Shown here one piece after another: positions 21,940 to 33,700 of a stretch of DNA of 57,500 nt. Made by a program: the position numbers and the translations under genes. This DNA comes from Mesostigma viride. Its lineage: Eukaryota > Streptophyta > Mesostigmatophyceae > Mesostigmatales > Mesostigmataceae. Positions within the stretch are counted from its first letter, which is position 1, and each line of letters begins with the position of its first letter. Below the pieces are notes generated by a model. It saw nothing but the letters and a program-made list of their open reading frames with translations. It was not told where the DNA came from and made no database searches. The DNA is taken from positions 470,822 to 528,321 of the forward strand of contig RPFO01000102.1 of NCBI GenBank assembly GCA_009746045.1, given 5' to 3'.

Positions 21940-22060
21940 TGTTCTGCCCATCCTCCCGCCTGCCCGCCTGCAAGTCTGCCACCCGCCTATCTGCCCACCC
22001 ATCTGTCAACCTGCCTGCCTGCCTGCTTGTGTGCATGCCTGCGGGCCTGCATGTGCACCT
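21940..22060. repeat. degenerate CCTGCC/CACC-rich repeat
   Basis: Short pyrimidine-rich units (TGCCTGCCTGCC, CTGCCCACCC) follow the CA satellite. No gene is supported. Confidence 0.6.
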
Positions 22061-23045
22061 GCGCCCATGCACCTGTTATGCCCCCATGGCACGTATATGC
22101 AGCCTAGCTAGTTGAGTGTCTCTTTGCACGCGCACATGGGTGGCTACATGGGCATTTGCCTGTGTCTTGGGCTGGGGCGTTGGGCTGATTAGTTCAAGAG
22201 TGGGCGGGAAGACGGTGGTATAATTGGGTGGGTAGGGACGGAGTGGATGGATGATTGGGGGGGTTGGATGCGGGTGGGACTCAACTTAGTGTTAAGTCCA
22301 ATGTTGCCTATAGCATCAACAAAAATAAGCGAGAAAGCAGCCTAAATTCAAGGAGCCTACTTTTTGTAACATGTGCCAAACTGCAATTAATGGTTGCAGG
22401 CTCACAAGCTGCCAGATTCATAACGCACATGGAATGAAATGCATGGTTACAGGACAAGCGTGTGGTTGGAAATCTTACAATGCCTGGCAACGTCTCTTTC
22501 ATGTGCCCACTGAGAACCGCTGTTCTTCGACACAAGAAGGCTTTGGCAAGCAACGAGCTTCGGCCAGGGCCTTCATTTCAAGGAACCGTGTGTAAAGCAA
22601 GAACTCAGGATTTACAAACAGAAACTATACCTAACTTTGCGACCTTCATGCAGTATGTCATGTGCATGGCTATGTAGTATGTGCCAACAATCACAACGAA
22701 AACGTGCGAAATTGCAAACATTGCCATGGAAGGGCAGGAGCCACGCACGCAGCAAATTAAAACGGTTCGTGAACCAGTCTGTCGGGCATAAAGACAGCAT
22801 AGTCTGGCCAGCAATAATGCAGTGCGATGCGAGACAAACTCGGTAAATATGGGCAGGCAGGCGCAGCTCGTCCTCAGCAGTGCTATCTAACGTGACGGCG
22901 CCTTATTTCCGCGTGCACGGTGCCGAACATGGCACTGGCCTGATTCCAGTTGCAGCAACGCCAGATGCCTTCCCGTCATAGAGCAGAGGCTTCACGTACG
23001 TCGCCATCGTTGGCTACCAATCGCTATGCTTCCCGTGATAATACA

Positions 23046-23525
23046 CTACGCGTCCGAACAAAATGTCGAGAAAGCAAACAATCTACACGCGAGAGAACTG
23101 GGCTGATAGCTTTTCAGTACTGGTTTTACCGTGCCTTCAAATTCCATTAGCTTACTTAACCATGGCTGACTAATTTTAGCTAACGCGATCAACATACACA
23201 CTACACGATCAAAGGAATCACGGGTCATGTGAAATGTTGCACGGAAGTCCGCGTCCGTCATGACACCCCCTCGCTTTGCTGATTCCCAAAATCCACGTCC
23301 TGCGGCCCTATCATATGCCCACGGGCGACCGGGCTGCCACCCGCCTCGTCGGTCGTCTGGCTTGTCGTCCATTGCCATCCCCATCATCACTTGTGTGGCG
23401 GTTGCCATGTATTCCGCCTCGCGAGCCGCATTTTCCTGAATAATGCGGATCGCGGCCTGCTTCCTGCGTAGCTGCAGGTAGCGCACCAGCACGATGAGAA
23501 ATATAACTATTAGTCTCGCGATCAT
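23046..23525 (-). pseudogene. PIF/Harbinger transposase N-terminal fragment
   Basis: A 159-codon frame starts MIARLIVIFLIVLVRYLQLR and contains an acidic/basic linker. Around residues 110-135 it has DADFRATFHMTRDSFDRVVC, which resembles the F-x-x-x-F-R-M-s-x-x-t-F-d segment at the N-terminus of PIF/Harbinger transposases. The DDE part is not found further along the minus strand, where the satellite lies. It starts close to the element's right end and is transcribed inward, as expected for a transposase. The alternative is an unrelated frame, but element context favours this reading. Confidence 0.55.
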
Positions 23526-23861
23526 GGCTACGCACTTTCATCCACTAACGCGCGGCAGCGATGGTGGCCGCACTGTCTTCCCGGCGTGCACGTGTTCCCT
23601 TTTCACGTCGTGTTCCCCGCCCTTTTCGTGCATCGACCAAAAAAAAAAAATTAATTCTGACTGGAACTGGCCGGAACTGCTTTTTTCGAGTTCCAGGAGT
23701 TCCACCCCAGTTCCGGTCGAATTAGCGGTTAATTAGAATTACATTTCTAATTGGACGGCCCAATGTGGAAACCTCTAGTTCCGGAACCGACTGAATTAGG
23801 ACCCTAACTCCCCGGAACTGACGAATGTGGAAAGGGCCTTAAAATCCGTATAGACCGGGCC

Positions 23862-23897
23862 TAAGTTGGGTTGACCCTCAAAAACCTCGAACCCAAC
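23862..23897. repeat. right half of the foldback target site
   Basis: It contains AAGTTGGGTT, a 17-bp loop and AACCCAACTTAAGGCGTGAA. The matching left arm is at about 3858-3868 plus the duplicated TAA, 20 kb away. Confidence 0.8.
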
Positions 23898-23967
23898 TTA
23901 AGGCGTGAATTGTACATTGTTGTCGTTGTTGTTGTGTGGGTGGTTACAGCACGTCTTGTTGTTGTGT

Positions 23968-24197
23968 GGCCCACGCCGCACATGGGCAGCAGAGAATCTA
24001 TAGTGGCCGAGGGCCGGATATATTTAGTATCGGTTGTACATTGTACATACGTACATAAATACTCAACCGAAGCTCTACCTCGAAGTATCTTCGTTGGGCA
24101 ACGTGAAGCACCGTACGTGATGCTCCGTACTTATTTTTTAAAATGCATTCTTGCTGCCCATGATCGAGGTCTCTGCTGCCCATGTGCGGCGTGGGCC
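23968..24197. mobile_element. MITE with 28-bp perfect inverted ends
   Basis: GGCCCACGCCGCACATGGGC begins at 23968 and runs to 23995. Its exact 28-bp reverse complement occupies 24170-24197. The ~175-bp centre has no frame of interest. The same terminal sequence occurs several times near 3118-3390, on the other side of the 20-kb element. Confidence 0.8.
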
Positions 24198-24403
24198 ACC
24201 ACCACCACGAAAATGAAGTTGCTGTTGCCAGGAGTGCCATTACATGATGCCGGAAACCTGCCCAACCACCCAAGTTTCAGCGGCCCGGCTTGTGGGACGG
24301 GTATGCGTTGTGTTTGGTTCCGGGTACGTGGTCAAGCGTAGAAAGGACGCTCCTGCCGGGACCGGCAAGCCGAGATTTGTACGACGACTTGCTCGAGAGG
24401 AAG

Positions 24404-24946
24404 ATGGCGATGCGAGGCATGCTGTTGAAAGCTCGTCATCTCGCCATGGCTTACGCCTATGCGGCATGCCGCGATTTCTTGAAGACAAGACAGAACTGGA
24501 CGGCATTGGCTAGCGGGGTCAGACAGGTATCTTCAAGGCATTCCCATTTCTGGATAATCTCACGCGCATATGCCACAAGCAGCAGTCCTGGGAGCATTGC
24601 GGGGACGGATGCCCGCGACAACCAAAGTCCAAAACATGACAAGATGCTACTTGTCTACACGTGCAAGGTTTGCGACACCCGGTCCGTCAAGGCCATCAGC
24701 CGGCGCTCCTTCTACGAGACCGTAGTGGTTGTACGGTGCGACTCCTGTCGAAACCATCACCTTATCGCCGACCACAAGGGCTGGTTCGGGGAGCCGGGAA
24801 CGATCGAGGACTTTTTGGCCTCGGAAGCCGATGCGGTACGGAGACTTCGTACGGATGGCTCCGGCGTGATCAGCCTCACGGAGGACGACCTTGTCGGCTG
24901 GACTCCCCGCACGAAGCGTCCAGACGACGCGCCGAAACGGTCATGA
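24404..24946 (+). CDS. DNL-type zinc finger protein (Zim17/HEP family Hsp70-escort)
   Basis: Single-exon gene of 180 codons from the ATG at 24404. The frame is open upstream to 24290, but this start gives a presequence-like N-terminus (MAMRGMLLKARHLAMAYAYA, Arg/Ser/Ala-rich, few acids). At about residues 82-140 comes the DNL zinc finger: LLVYTCKVCDTRSVKAIS, then VVRCDSCRNHHLIADHKGWF, with CxxC pairs and the invariant H-L-I-A-D-H-x-G-W-F core. Zim17/Tim15/HEP proteins keep mitochondrial or plastid Hsp70 soluble and aid preprotein import. Length and layout fit. The acidic tail TIEDFLASEADAV is also typical. Mitochondrion versus chloroplast cannot be decided. No introns are needed. It stands alone just beyond the transposon cluster. 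Confidence 0.92.
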   Translation: MAMRGMLLKARHLAMAYAYAACRDFLKTRQNWTALASGVRQVSSRHSHFWIISRAYATSSSPGSIAGTDARDNQSPKHDKMLLVYTCKVCDTRSVKAISRRSFYETVVVVRCDSCRNHHLIADHKGWFGEPGTIEDFLASEADAVRRLRTDGSGVISLTEDDLVGWTPRTKRPDDAPKRS

Positions 24947-26454
24947 GCCGGCTTTAGCCGCCAGGGCCCACACCAGGGGCGCGCACAAGCTTGACTCAGC
25001 TTGCATCCGTTCATACGACCGCTGTATCAACTGACACTGTGCGGATACTGTGCGGATACTGTGTGGATAATATGCGGATACTGTGTGGATACTGAGTGCA
25101 GGGGAGCGGATTGTTCCTTGCCGCACTCCACACGCCTTCCCATCCCCCACATGCTTAAGGAAGATGCATAGTTGGAAGGCTTTGATCCTTTGCACTCGAG
25201 GAAATGGAGCTAGACTTTGCGGCATCCGCCCCTGGCTCGCCTTCACCACCATCCCTAGCCGCCGCCCTAGACGAGCAGAATCTGGTTGCCCCATGATGCG
25301 GCTATGGCTTTGCAAGGTCGTGGTGTGGTGGGGTTCCGTACTTGTTGGGGTGGGGTGTTGATTTCCATGCTTGTTTTCCACCCATACTTGTTGGGTAGCC
25401 ACACCTTGCCTTCACCATGCCACCAGTAGAAGAAGGGGTTTGTCGAGGGGGAAGTGTGTGTGTGGGGGGGAAGGGGGGGGGGTTACGGCCTCCTCTCTCC
25501 CCGGACCTATGTTGTTCACGCCAGTAGAAGGGACGACAAAGAATTCCCTGGCGGTGTGCCTCGACCAGGAGGGGCCTGCCACGTCCGCGGCATCTATTAC
25601 TCATGGGGATGCCTGTCAGACCAGATCACAACAGGACCATACATCGCATGTGGTACCAGATCGCTCTAAAGCCACTGTTGCTGTAGTAACCTATTGTGGT
25701 CACCATAGTAACCTATTGTGGTACTATATTGGTGACTAGAGCACCACAGTGCCTCGCTGTGCTCCTGCTGGGGCGTGCCGGCGGGCACGCGGCATGACTC
25801 AAAGCCCAAGAATCGTCTCCCTCCAGCGGGTGCTTTTTCCTGGGGCAATCCCTTTTCATGCGACGACGGCTTCACAAGGCACCCGCCCAAGCGTTGAAGT
25901 GACCAGTGTAGTGACCAATGGGTCGAGTACAGTATGCTGCGGCTTCGCGAGGGAACCCCCTTGTTGTTTTGGTTTGGATTTCGAAAATGGTGGACTGCTC
26001 CCTTCGAGGAGCCGCCTCCCCGAGCAGCACGTATGGTCATGCGGTAGGTGGTCATGTCTTTAGTTTCGTTTGGTACTAGGATAGGATGCCATGTCTTTTG
26101 TCGGTGGTATGGTAGGATGCCATGTGCCTATGTCTTTAGGTGGTCATGTGCCCATGTCTTAAGATGGTCATGTGCCCAGTGCCTGCGCGGCCTGGCCTTG
26201 TGGCCATTGGCGTCTGTTTGTGTCACTCGTGCAGTGTTGTTGTCCAGATGTACCATTTGTCCAGGTGCGCTGTTTGTCCAGATGCCCCCTAGTCCGCCTG
26301 TGTCGTGTGGCGCACGTGCGGGATGTCGCGTGGCACACGTGCGCGATAGCCCGCGTGCATCAATGGGCAGTAAACATCGTTCCATGGAAATGGTTGTTAC
26401 TGATGGTGGGATAGCCCACATGCGGGAATGGGCTATGCCAGTCTTGCTTGGGCT
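24947..26454. other. intergenic; minor repeats
   Basis: A short ACTGTGCGGATACTGT-type repeat lies at 25037-25100. A segment at 25865-25975 (GGCTTC[A/G]CAAGGCA..., AGTGACCA, GTACAGTATGCT) recurs at 40873-40985 inside the HULK-like intron, so it is a dispersed repeat. No gene is supported. Confidence 0.4.
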
Positions 26455-26705
26455 TCTAGACTACTCTGATTGGGTCCTAGACTACTCTGATAGGGTTACA
26501 GACTCTGCTTCTTGACTTCTTCTCTGATAGGGTCCTGGACTACTTCTCTGATAGGGTCCTGGACTATTTCGCTGATAGGGTCCTGGACTATTTCAATGAT
26601 AGGGTCCGACTATTGCGCTGATAGGGTCCTGGACTATTTCTCTGATAGGGTCCTGGACTACTTCTCTGATAGGGTCCTGGACTATTTCGCTGATAGGGTA
26701 TTTGA
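26455..26705. repeat. minisatellite, ~24-bp unit
   Basis: About ten units of TCTGATAGGGTCCTGGACTA with small variants, including a shortened unit near 26605. Confidence 0.9.
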
Positions 26706-26952
26706 CTACCTACTCAAGTGCCTGTCTATCCCAATAATGGGTAGCATAGTATAGTAGTACCAGAGTATACTATAAGTTGTCTCACGGGATAGTAATCCCG
26801 TCCATCCCCATCATAATGGATAGCCCATCGCCACTAGCTACACCTTCCGTACAGCAGAATCCCACCCCGTTGGAATCCTTTACTTTGCACTGGCTGAGCC
26901 GCGCACACCCTATACCATACATCACCCTATAGTGGTACACCCTGTACCATAG

Positions 26953-27107
26953 AATGCCATGAGTATGCCATGAGTATGCCATGAGTATGCCATGAGTAAG
27001 CCATGAGTATGCCATGAGTATGCCATGAGTATGCCATTAGTATGCCATTAGTATGCCATTAGTATGCCATCAGCATAGTATGGCGTAGTATGCCATTAGT
27101 ATGCCAT
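26953..27107. repeat. 11-bp tandem repeat (GAGTATGCCAT)
   Basis: Thirteen or so units of ATGCCATGAGT or ATGCCATTAGT, with the G-to-T variant confined to the right half of the array. Confidence 0.9.
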
Positions 27108-28805
27108 ACATGGTAATAGGATTCGTCGCGGCAAGCAGAGTACTACACACCTGGTAATAGGATTAAGTCATTAAGTAGTTCACATGTGACTTTGTCATCT
27201 GGTAACAGGATTCACATGCTAGAATTGGCGAACCCTATTCCTTGCCGGGGGGCAAGGGGGGGGGGGGGGGGGGGGGTGGGGTCACCTGCGCAGAGCCTAG
27301 TGTGCTCTTACAAAAAAAAAGCAAAAGAGAAATATTTGTGTTTCTTTTGCATTGAGAGACGGACACGTGGAGACAAGGGGCCCTCGTGCCGGTGCTGCCG
27401 CCTACACCCTACACCCTACTCTGCCGTGTGCGGTATTTACATAGTAGTATTGTGTGTTAACCCTAATCCCCGAACCCTAAACATATAGATACTAAACATA
27501 TGGAGACAACAGATCCTTGTGTCAGTGCTTTGCCTTCATCCCCTGTTCGCATCTTCGCTTTCTCGCCCGCACCCCGACATGTTCCCCCTCTGTTCCATAC
27601 CCTAAACCCGACACATGTTCCCCCCTGTGCCGCGCCCTCTCTTCTTCCTGTTGTGTGTCAGGGGTCAAATGTACCGCATTCTGGTACCACGGGGTGGGTG
27701 GGAGGGGTGGGGGGGGGGAATGTACCTCCTGTTATCACATCTTAACATACTAATTACTGCTGTTTTGATCATCAAGTAAAAGACAGCTGCTATTATTGTT
27801 ATAAATATAATTATTGCGATTGAATGTTATTAATTTCGTTCCCATCCCGTGTTTCTGCGCCATCCTGTGCCATCGGTTGGTTTGTGCAGCCGCATCCCCG
27901 CACGGCGACAATCTTCGAGCAACAAACATACCGCTTCGGAAGACATACCCTATGACGTGGGGTAGCTGGCCCCAGATAAGAGTCTTTGTGGGCAGGAGAA
28001 TAAATATATTGACCTGATCATGGTGGGCATATTCAGTGAGACAACTATGACATGGTCCGCAGATCCCCCATCAGTCAGGCTTGTCAGTCCCTGCATTTCT
28101 TAGTTCCAGCGTGTCGAAACGGGGTTATGTAACCTTCCCGTGTCGCGTGCAGTGGGGTCCGGGGGTGGGCTATCTTGGGGTTGGGCGCAGGGGTGCGTGG
28201 GTTTGTTGACTTTGTTCGCTGCACCTGGCATGGTACGTGTGCATTACTTACCGGCCTGGGTCATTCTCATTTGTGAGTGTTGGATGCCAAGCGTAGGGTG
28301 ACCCGAATGCAATGCCACGATGGTGCCTTGCATTCAGTGAGACAACTATGATGAAGCCTTGCTTGGGACCGTGCATAATGAGTCCCGGCTGAGTCATGGC
28401 TTGGGCCATGCATCTGTGCGTGGCCAGTTTAGGCAAGCCTGTTATTGCGGCAAAACGTTGAGAAAGTGGCAAGTTGCTTCAATGTGACCACCGTTCGATA
28501 GCACTGGCTTACTCTCATCAGGTATGGATTGCAGCTCCATGCTAGCGGGGTGGGCGATTCTTACCATCCGTGCATGCATGGGCCACGATGTAATACTATG
28601 TGCAATCTACCATGCATATTGAGACCTAGCGTGCGGATCGACTGCGCCTTGGCTTCTCTCATGCATGTGCAGCATGGCGTGACTTTCCCAACAGCAGGGC
28701 ACATGTGCCTGATCGAATGATGTGCTGCATGCATGTGCAGCAGCGCAGCGCCGACACCCACATGCTGACTAATTCCAATAAATCTATACATGCGGTCCCG
28801 TAAAC
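27108..28805. other. no gene seen; G homopolymer at 27256-27276
   Basis: Includes a run of about 20 G near 27256 and short frames without recognisable domains. A CATTCAGTGAGACAACTATG block occurs at both 28030 and 28332, indicating a small direct repeat. Confidence 0.4.
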
Positions 28806-28905
28806 TCATAAGTCTCGTATGTGTCCCCGTTGGGGGGCAACGGAGCACTGAATCCCCCAATTAATGCGGTCCCGTTGGGGAGCTGCGGAGCATAAACCCC
28901 CCTCG
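28806..28905 (-). mobile_element. two adjacent solo LINE tails
   Basis: Reading the minus strand, GCTCCGCAGCTCCCCAACGG with ATTAAT and a second GCTCCGTTGCCCCCCAACGG block lie back to back. Both match the LINE 3' terminal sequence. Neither has coding sequence. Confidence 0.55.
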
Positions 28906-30704
28906 GATGCTGATGATATTCTTGTAGTACGTGCGCAGTCGCTGGCCGCCACATGGCGGGTTGCGCTTGTACATGGCGTTCAGGGTAGGTGCAATCATGC
29001 ATTATAGAAGGTCCAACCAGCACGTTCAAATGCAAAAACGTCAGCTGTCAGTGTTGAAGAATCCGTGCACTATAAGGAGCAAGAAAGATATTTAAAAGTA
29101 TGCCCTAACCTTACCTGACGTAATTTATTAAGTGATACAACTATGTGCAATGTATAGCATACCTACAAAGGAATTACCTTTCTCATGGCAAGGATGATCA
29201 ACAAGTTCCCCCAGAGAGACTGCTCAGATGTACCTTGGACCGCCGCAGGCTGTTTTACCAATAAACAACTCGCTGAGTTGGTCGGTAACGTTTATCTGCC
29301 CTGCACAGTTGGTTTGAGCCATGCCTGGGTCCCACTAATAATGTATTCGTGGCCGGCATTGAGAAGGGAGTAACTGTTGCCATGCATGTTTGGAAACTAA
29401 AAGTGCTTAGGTTGTTGTTTTTTAGCACGCATGTTGTCAGTAATGAATATGTTTTCTACTGAAAAATTATACTTGTAGTTTAAATTCGCAATGCTGGCCT
29501 GTCGATCCGTGATATGTCTGGCGTAGACCGCATCAATACAAGCTGTGCACGGTGGCATTTGACACTGTTCTATCGGCAGCTCCGAATTCATGATGTGCTG
29601 GATAGGCTGACCGCGCCACTTCAGTACCGTCCAGCCTATCGTAGCCCAGGCTACTTGCATGAGCATTACAGTGTGTACTTCTCATAACTCGTGTTAAATC
29701 TACGATTATTCCCACTTAGAACTGATGAGCACAACATAGGCCAAAACAAAAATTGACTGTTACATTCAGTACAGGAGCTAGAGGCCATATGGGCATCTTC
29801 TTCGAAGCCTGCTGCAGTTGGTTTACACCACCAAACGTTACAGATATGCTGACTTGGCAATGATGATACGCAGTTGCTGGCGATTGCTGTGTGATTCGCG
29901 AACAGATTTCTTCCATCTTCGTCCATCACGATGTTATTCTTATCAAGGAGACAACCATTATGGCTGGAAAATGGAGCCAATCTCTTTGTTTCTACTTTCG
30001 GTCTACTGTTCTCCACATACATTATATCTGCCCCGTCGTTTCCTGATTTCCACTGAACGTCACGGAGATACGGATTGCACGTGCAGGGGATGTTGTGTTC
30101 CGACCTACAAGCCAGCACTTCCAAGCTGTATGCGACCTTCCCCTACAGTTTTGTGCTGGTGTGCAACCATGGAAGGACGCAACTTGCCCATCGGTGCCAT
30201 TCCTTTATTGAGTTACTAACCTGTCCTGGCCTCCCTTTGCATAACTCATCGCGGAAAGGTAATAAGCCTGCAAGTACTAGGGGCGGCCCCTGCAAAGCCA
30301 AGTGGAACTGCATCCTGGCTGTGCGCCCTACCGGAAACAAACCGCAAGCTCGGCTCCTGACTTTCTTTGAAAGCCCCCCACAACCACCGCACTTACGTAA
30401 AACCCAACAACTTCCTCTCAGCTTCACAGATGACCTTCCCTCCCAACCACATGCACCAGCAATCCAACCACCACACCGTCCAAAGACTGGGACAAACACC
30501 AAGGCCACTCCAAGGCTCACCGTTGTAAGGATGCCAGCCCCTTGGAACGAACCAAAGGCACCAACACCTGCCCTGATCACTTCAACCACAACCACCACAG
30601 TCCATCTTACCACGACAAGCTTACGTAGCAGAAACAGCACCTAACTACAATGTGGCGCCTGTGCTCCCTTCCCTCAGGCGATGAGCACCAACAATTAGCT
30701 CATT
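28906..30704. other. no confident gene
   Basis: Several minus-strand frames (for example 30124-29666 and 29666-29397) have protein-like composition but no recognisable domain. I could not link them by splice sites. They may be an old, decayed element. Confidence 0.35.
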
Positions 30705-30765
30705 AATGAATTATTCATTAATTAGTCACGCAGCCCCGTTGGGGAGCCGCGGAGCATTAACCCGC
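30705..30765 (-). mobile_element. solo LINE 3' tail
   Basis: On the minus strand, TAATGCTCCGCGGCTCCCCA is followed by ACGGGGCTGCGTGACTAATT and AAT repeats, as in the other LINE tails. Confidence 0.6.
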
Positions 30766-33700
30766 ATTAGAGACCTTAAGTACTCCGACTCACTCAGGAG
30801 GCCCCCGGTTCGAGGACAAAATCCGTCAGACTTCTGCTTTTGTCCCCAGACGCCATGCCATGTACCGGTACCCATGTGCTACCAACTGAACCAGCTCACA
30901 TTTTTTCTGGCGCAGGCGTGGTTTCATGGTGGAAAACATACATCTGGCAATGTGTTGGCGTTCTGCCAAGTCAGCCCTGCGCATGCATTCTCTTGCGCCT
31001 ACGCACACCCTTAAAATTGCTGGTTGGCGCCCCCTATTTGCTAGCTCACACGGCATTTCGGGAAAGGGATACCTGACACGCGCCGTGGCTTTGGGCAGTT
31101 TGCATGCATGACCTATGCTTCAGAGCCTTTGTCCACTCAAAAGCTACACCCATGCTGCATTTATATTAGCTATCGCCTCACTTGCTACCGCCTTATCGAC
31201 GTAAACCTATCTCCTAGATAGTTGCGACATAGATTGGCAAACATGTATCTTATATACAGGCTCACCATCGGTCCTACTGGGAATTTTTCCTGGGAGGGGT
31301 TTCCCAAATATCTTGTTATAGAGGGGGCTTGTTTCCTGCATAACATGCACGATCCCACTCATGAGATGCATGGTTACAGCAGAACACTGCCTTCCTGCTT
31401 ACACGCTTGGCACTCCACACCAAGTTTAACGCTGATCTACGGCTTCGCAACGCAACCCCCCTGGGTTGGATTGTTAAAATGTTGTCGATGCGGTGCGGAT
31501 ACAGCCATGCAGAGTATTACTCGGTTGCTCCATTACTCTACTGCTCTATTACTCTACTTGCGCAGTACTTCGATTTCCACAGTCGTCTCCGGACTAGGTT
31601 GCCTTGCTAGTAGCTGAGCTTTGCCGACTCGTTGAGTTACTCCTGTTGGATACTTCATAAGGTTGGCAGCGTCCATGACCCTTGACGGTGCTATGACCCG
31701 GCCACAATAGGACAGTCACTATCAGATATGCATGCATCACCTGCATACCCTATCTCTCGCGGCCGCCCTTTCATAATACGATTACATAGTTTATGGCCCT
31801 TAATTTACTTTGACGAGTGCACGCGTGAGCTAATTTAGTGACAACACCACCCACCTGGTCGCCCGTTCATTGCGCCCGTGCGCGCAGGAAGTCATCAAGA
31901 CAGCAGGGCAAGAACCGCTGAACTAGCCTCGACAACCAACGCAGCCACTCCCTTGCACGCACGCCCGCCGGAGACTCCACGATCGCTCAAGTTTCAGAAG
32001 TATTTACTATTACGTTAAAATGGCGTCTGCCCCGTGTGCCGTGTGCAGGCTTATCAGCCGCCGATGTCATGCGCACCGAGGAGCTGTCCAGCTCCTGACA
32101 CGCATCCTCATGGGGACCTGATTCGTTGGTCCGTTTGCCAAAATGGCCACTGCATGTGCCAGGCAGTCGATATTTAGGGGACTGAGCGTCACCAATATCG
32201 ACTGCAGGGAAGGCTGTTGCCCTGCTGCCCATCAAAAGGTACAGACGCCCTATCTCCCCTGGCAGCTCCTGCCTGACATGGGCAGCAGCCGGAAAAAGCC
32301 ATCGTCGCAAGAGCCCCTGTCCAAGCTCGCTGGTTGCGAAGGCGTGCACACCCAGCGACTTGACACCGCCGCCCCATGACTGGCACTACGGCACAGGTGC
32401 AAGGCCATGCGAGGACAACTCATGGGCCCCAGCCTCACAAGTCGATGACCAGCCGTCTAAGTCAAGAACCGCACGGATTCAGCCGTGAGTCATCCCCACA
32501 AGAGCAGTTTGGCCACTCTACGCCCTCGGGATGCCAAGGCATGAAAAGACCATTTGTGCCGTCCAGGGTCCTTCCCAGGATGACAAATTTGCGGGGAGAT
32601 CGACACTTGGCAATGAACCCAAAAAGCCGGCACTTCACACGCAACCTGGACTCTTAACCGTAGATGCAAATGCACAGCAGTACACCTCGGGCAGCATGAT
32701 GGATGACCACTGGCAGCTTGATTAGCATATTAATTTTTGCACCGGGGGAGTGTATTCGCGTAATGCATTTACAACAGGGGGGCTCCCCTCCCCCCCCCCC
32801 CCCCCAAAAAAAAACATGTGTGAAAGGCTATACACTAATCTAATAACTACATGTCTGATAATCATGATAGGACCCATGTGGTAACAATTTGCCTTCGACT
32901 GGTTAACATTCGCGCTACATGATGCAACAGGGCTTTACCAGTCACTGTAACGTGCATGTCGCTATAATGGTCGCTGTAAGGTATGCATGACCGCGGGAAC
33001 ATACCAATGATGTTGCCAGGGTGGTGCCAAGGGTGACAGCTGGCGACGTATCGTGGCTCTCCGGGAAAACAGCGGGGGGCAGCAGGAGGGGGCAATGGGC
33101 GGGGGCAGGGCCCTGCTTGCATCGATACTTCACACTTGCACGGATGATAGTTTGGATAGTTTCAGGCTTGCACGGATGATATTTTCACGCTCACCCGGTG
33201 GGCAGCTGCTGCCAGAGCAGGCGTTTGGGGCCGGGTCGAAGTCCCGTGACCACGTCGTTGCGCTGGCCTTTGGTGCTTGCATCCAGGTCCTGGTGCGTTT
33301 GTCAGGCAGCGGTGTCAAGTACGGGGCAGGTAGGCGCAACGTGGGTGCGATGGCGACACGTGAAGTGTTGTGGTATGTGGAAAGCGCGGGTGGGGTGGGG
33401 TGCATTTTGGGACGGAGGGGGGGGGAGGCGGCGGGAATGTGTCGTGGGCGTAGGCTGCGGATGTGGCATGCACAGGTATATTTGCGGTGTATGCGCAGGT
33501 TTGTGTGCTTGCGCGCTTGAGAATATGGTCTTGGATTTCTATTCGTAAAAAAGTGTGTGGGTCGACGTTTGCAACATGTCACGAGAACACAAGGTAATGG
33601 TGTTTGTCAGGACGACTTGCCACACTAAGGAAGAGGGCATGCTTCACCCAGGCATCAAAGACTGCACTCTGGCCCCCAAGTTTGGTAAGGCTGGGCCAAT

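Larger units (their letters stand above)
19933..23838. mobile_element. PIF/Harbinger-type element nested in the right end of the 20-kb element
   Basis: The left end is GAGCCTTTCCACAT at 19933. The right end is ATGTGGAAAGGGCC ending at 23838, with 12 of 14 bases complementary. Direct TTA copies flank both sides (19930-19932 and 23839-23841). Subterminal ATGTGGAAACC and GGTTTCCACATT blocks (23762 and 20068) repeat the same inverted motif, and GAATTAGCGGT-type motifs occur at both ends. It is inserted about 22 bp from the right tip of the larger element and so postdates it. It holds a transposase N-terminus on the minus strand (23046-23525) and a large CA-rich satellite. The nuclease part appears lost. 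Confidence 0.8.
3869..23861. mobile_element. 20-kb TIR element with TAA target duplication (PIF/Harbinger-like), heavily nested
   Basis: The left end begins GGCCCGGTCTATACGG at 3869. The right end finishes with its exact reverse complement at 23861. The inverted similarity runs about 22 bp, into an ATTTAA / TTAAAAT block. Direct TAA copies flank it (3866-3868 and 23862-23864). Deleting the interval plus one TAA rejoins TTCACGCCTTAAGTTGGGTT with a loop and a perfect reverse-complement arm, so the target was an intact foldback repeat. The 3-bp TTA/TAA duplication and an internal PIF-type DDE nuclease suggest the PIF/Harbinger superfamily. LINE relics, an OTU pseudogene, MITEs and satellites lie inside, so much of the length is secondary insertion. 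Whether all of it moved as one unit is inferred from the ends only. Confidence 0.7.

Noticed and set aside
20905-22115. Long overlapping frames of His/Thr/Ala and Cys/Val repeats
   Set aside because: Translation of a CA-rich satellite, open in all frames. No start context or conserved domain.
29397-30640. Spliced host gene on the minus strand
   Set aside because: Some frames look protein-like, but I found no consistent splice phases and no recognisable domain, so no gene is claimed.
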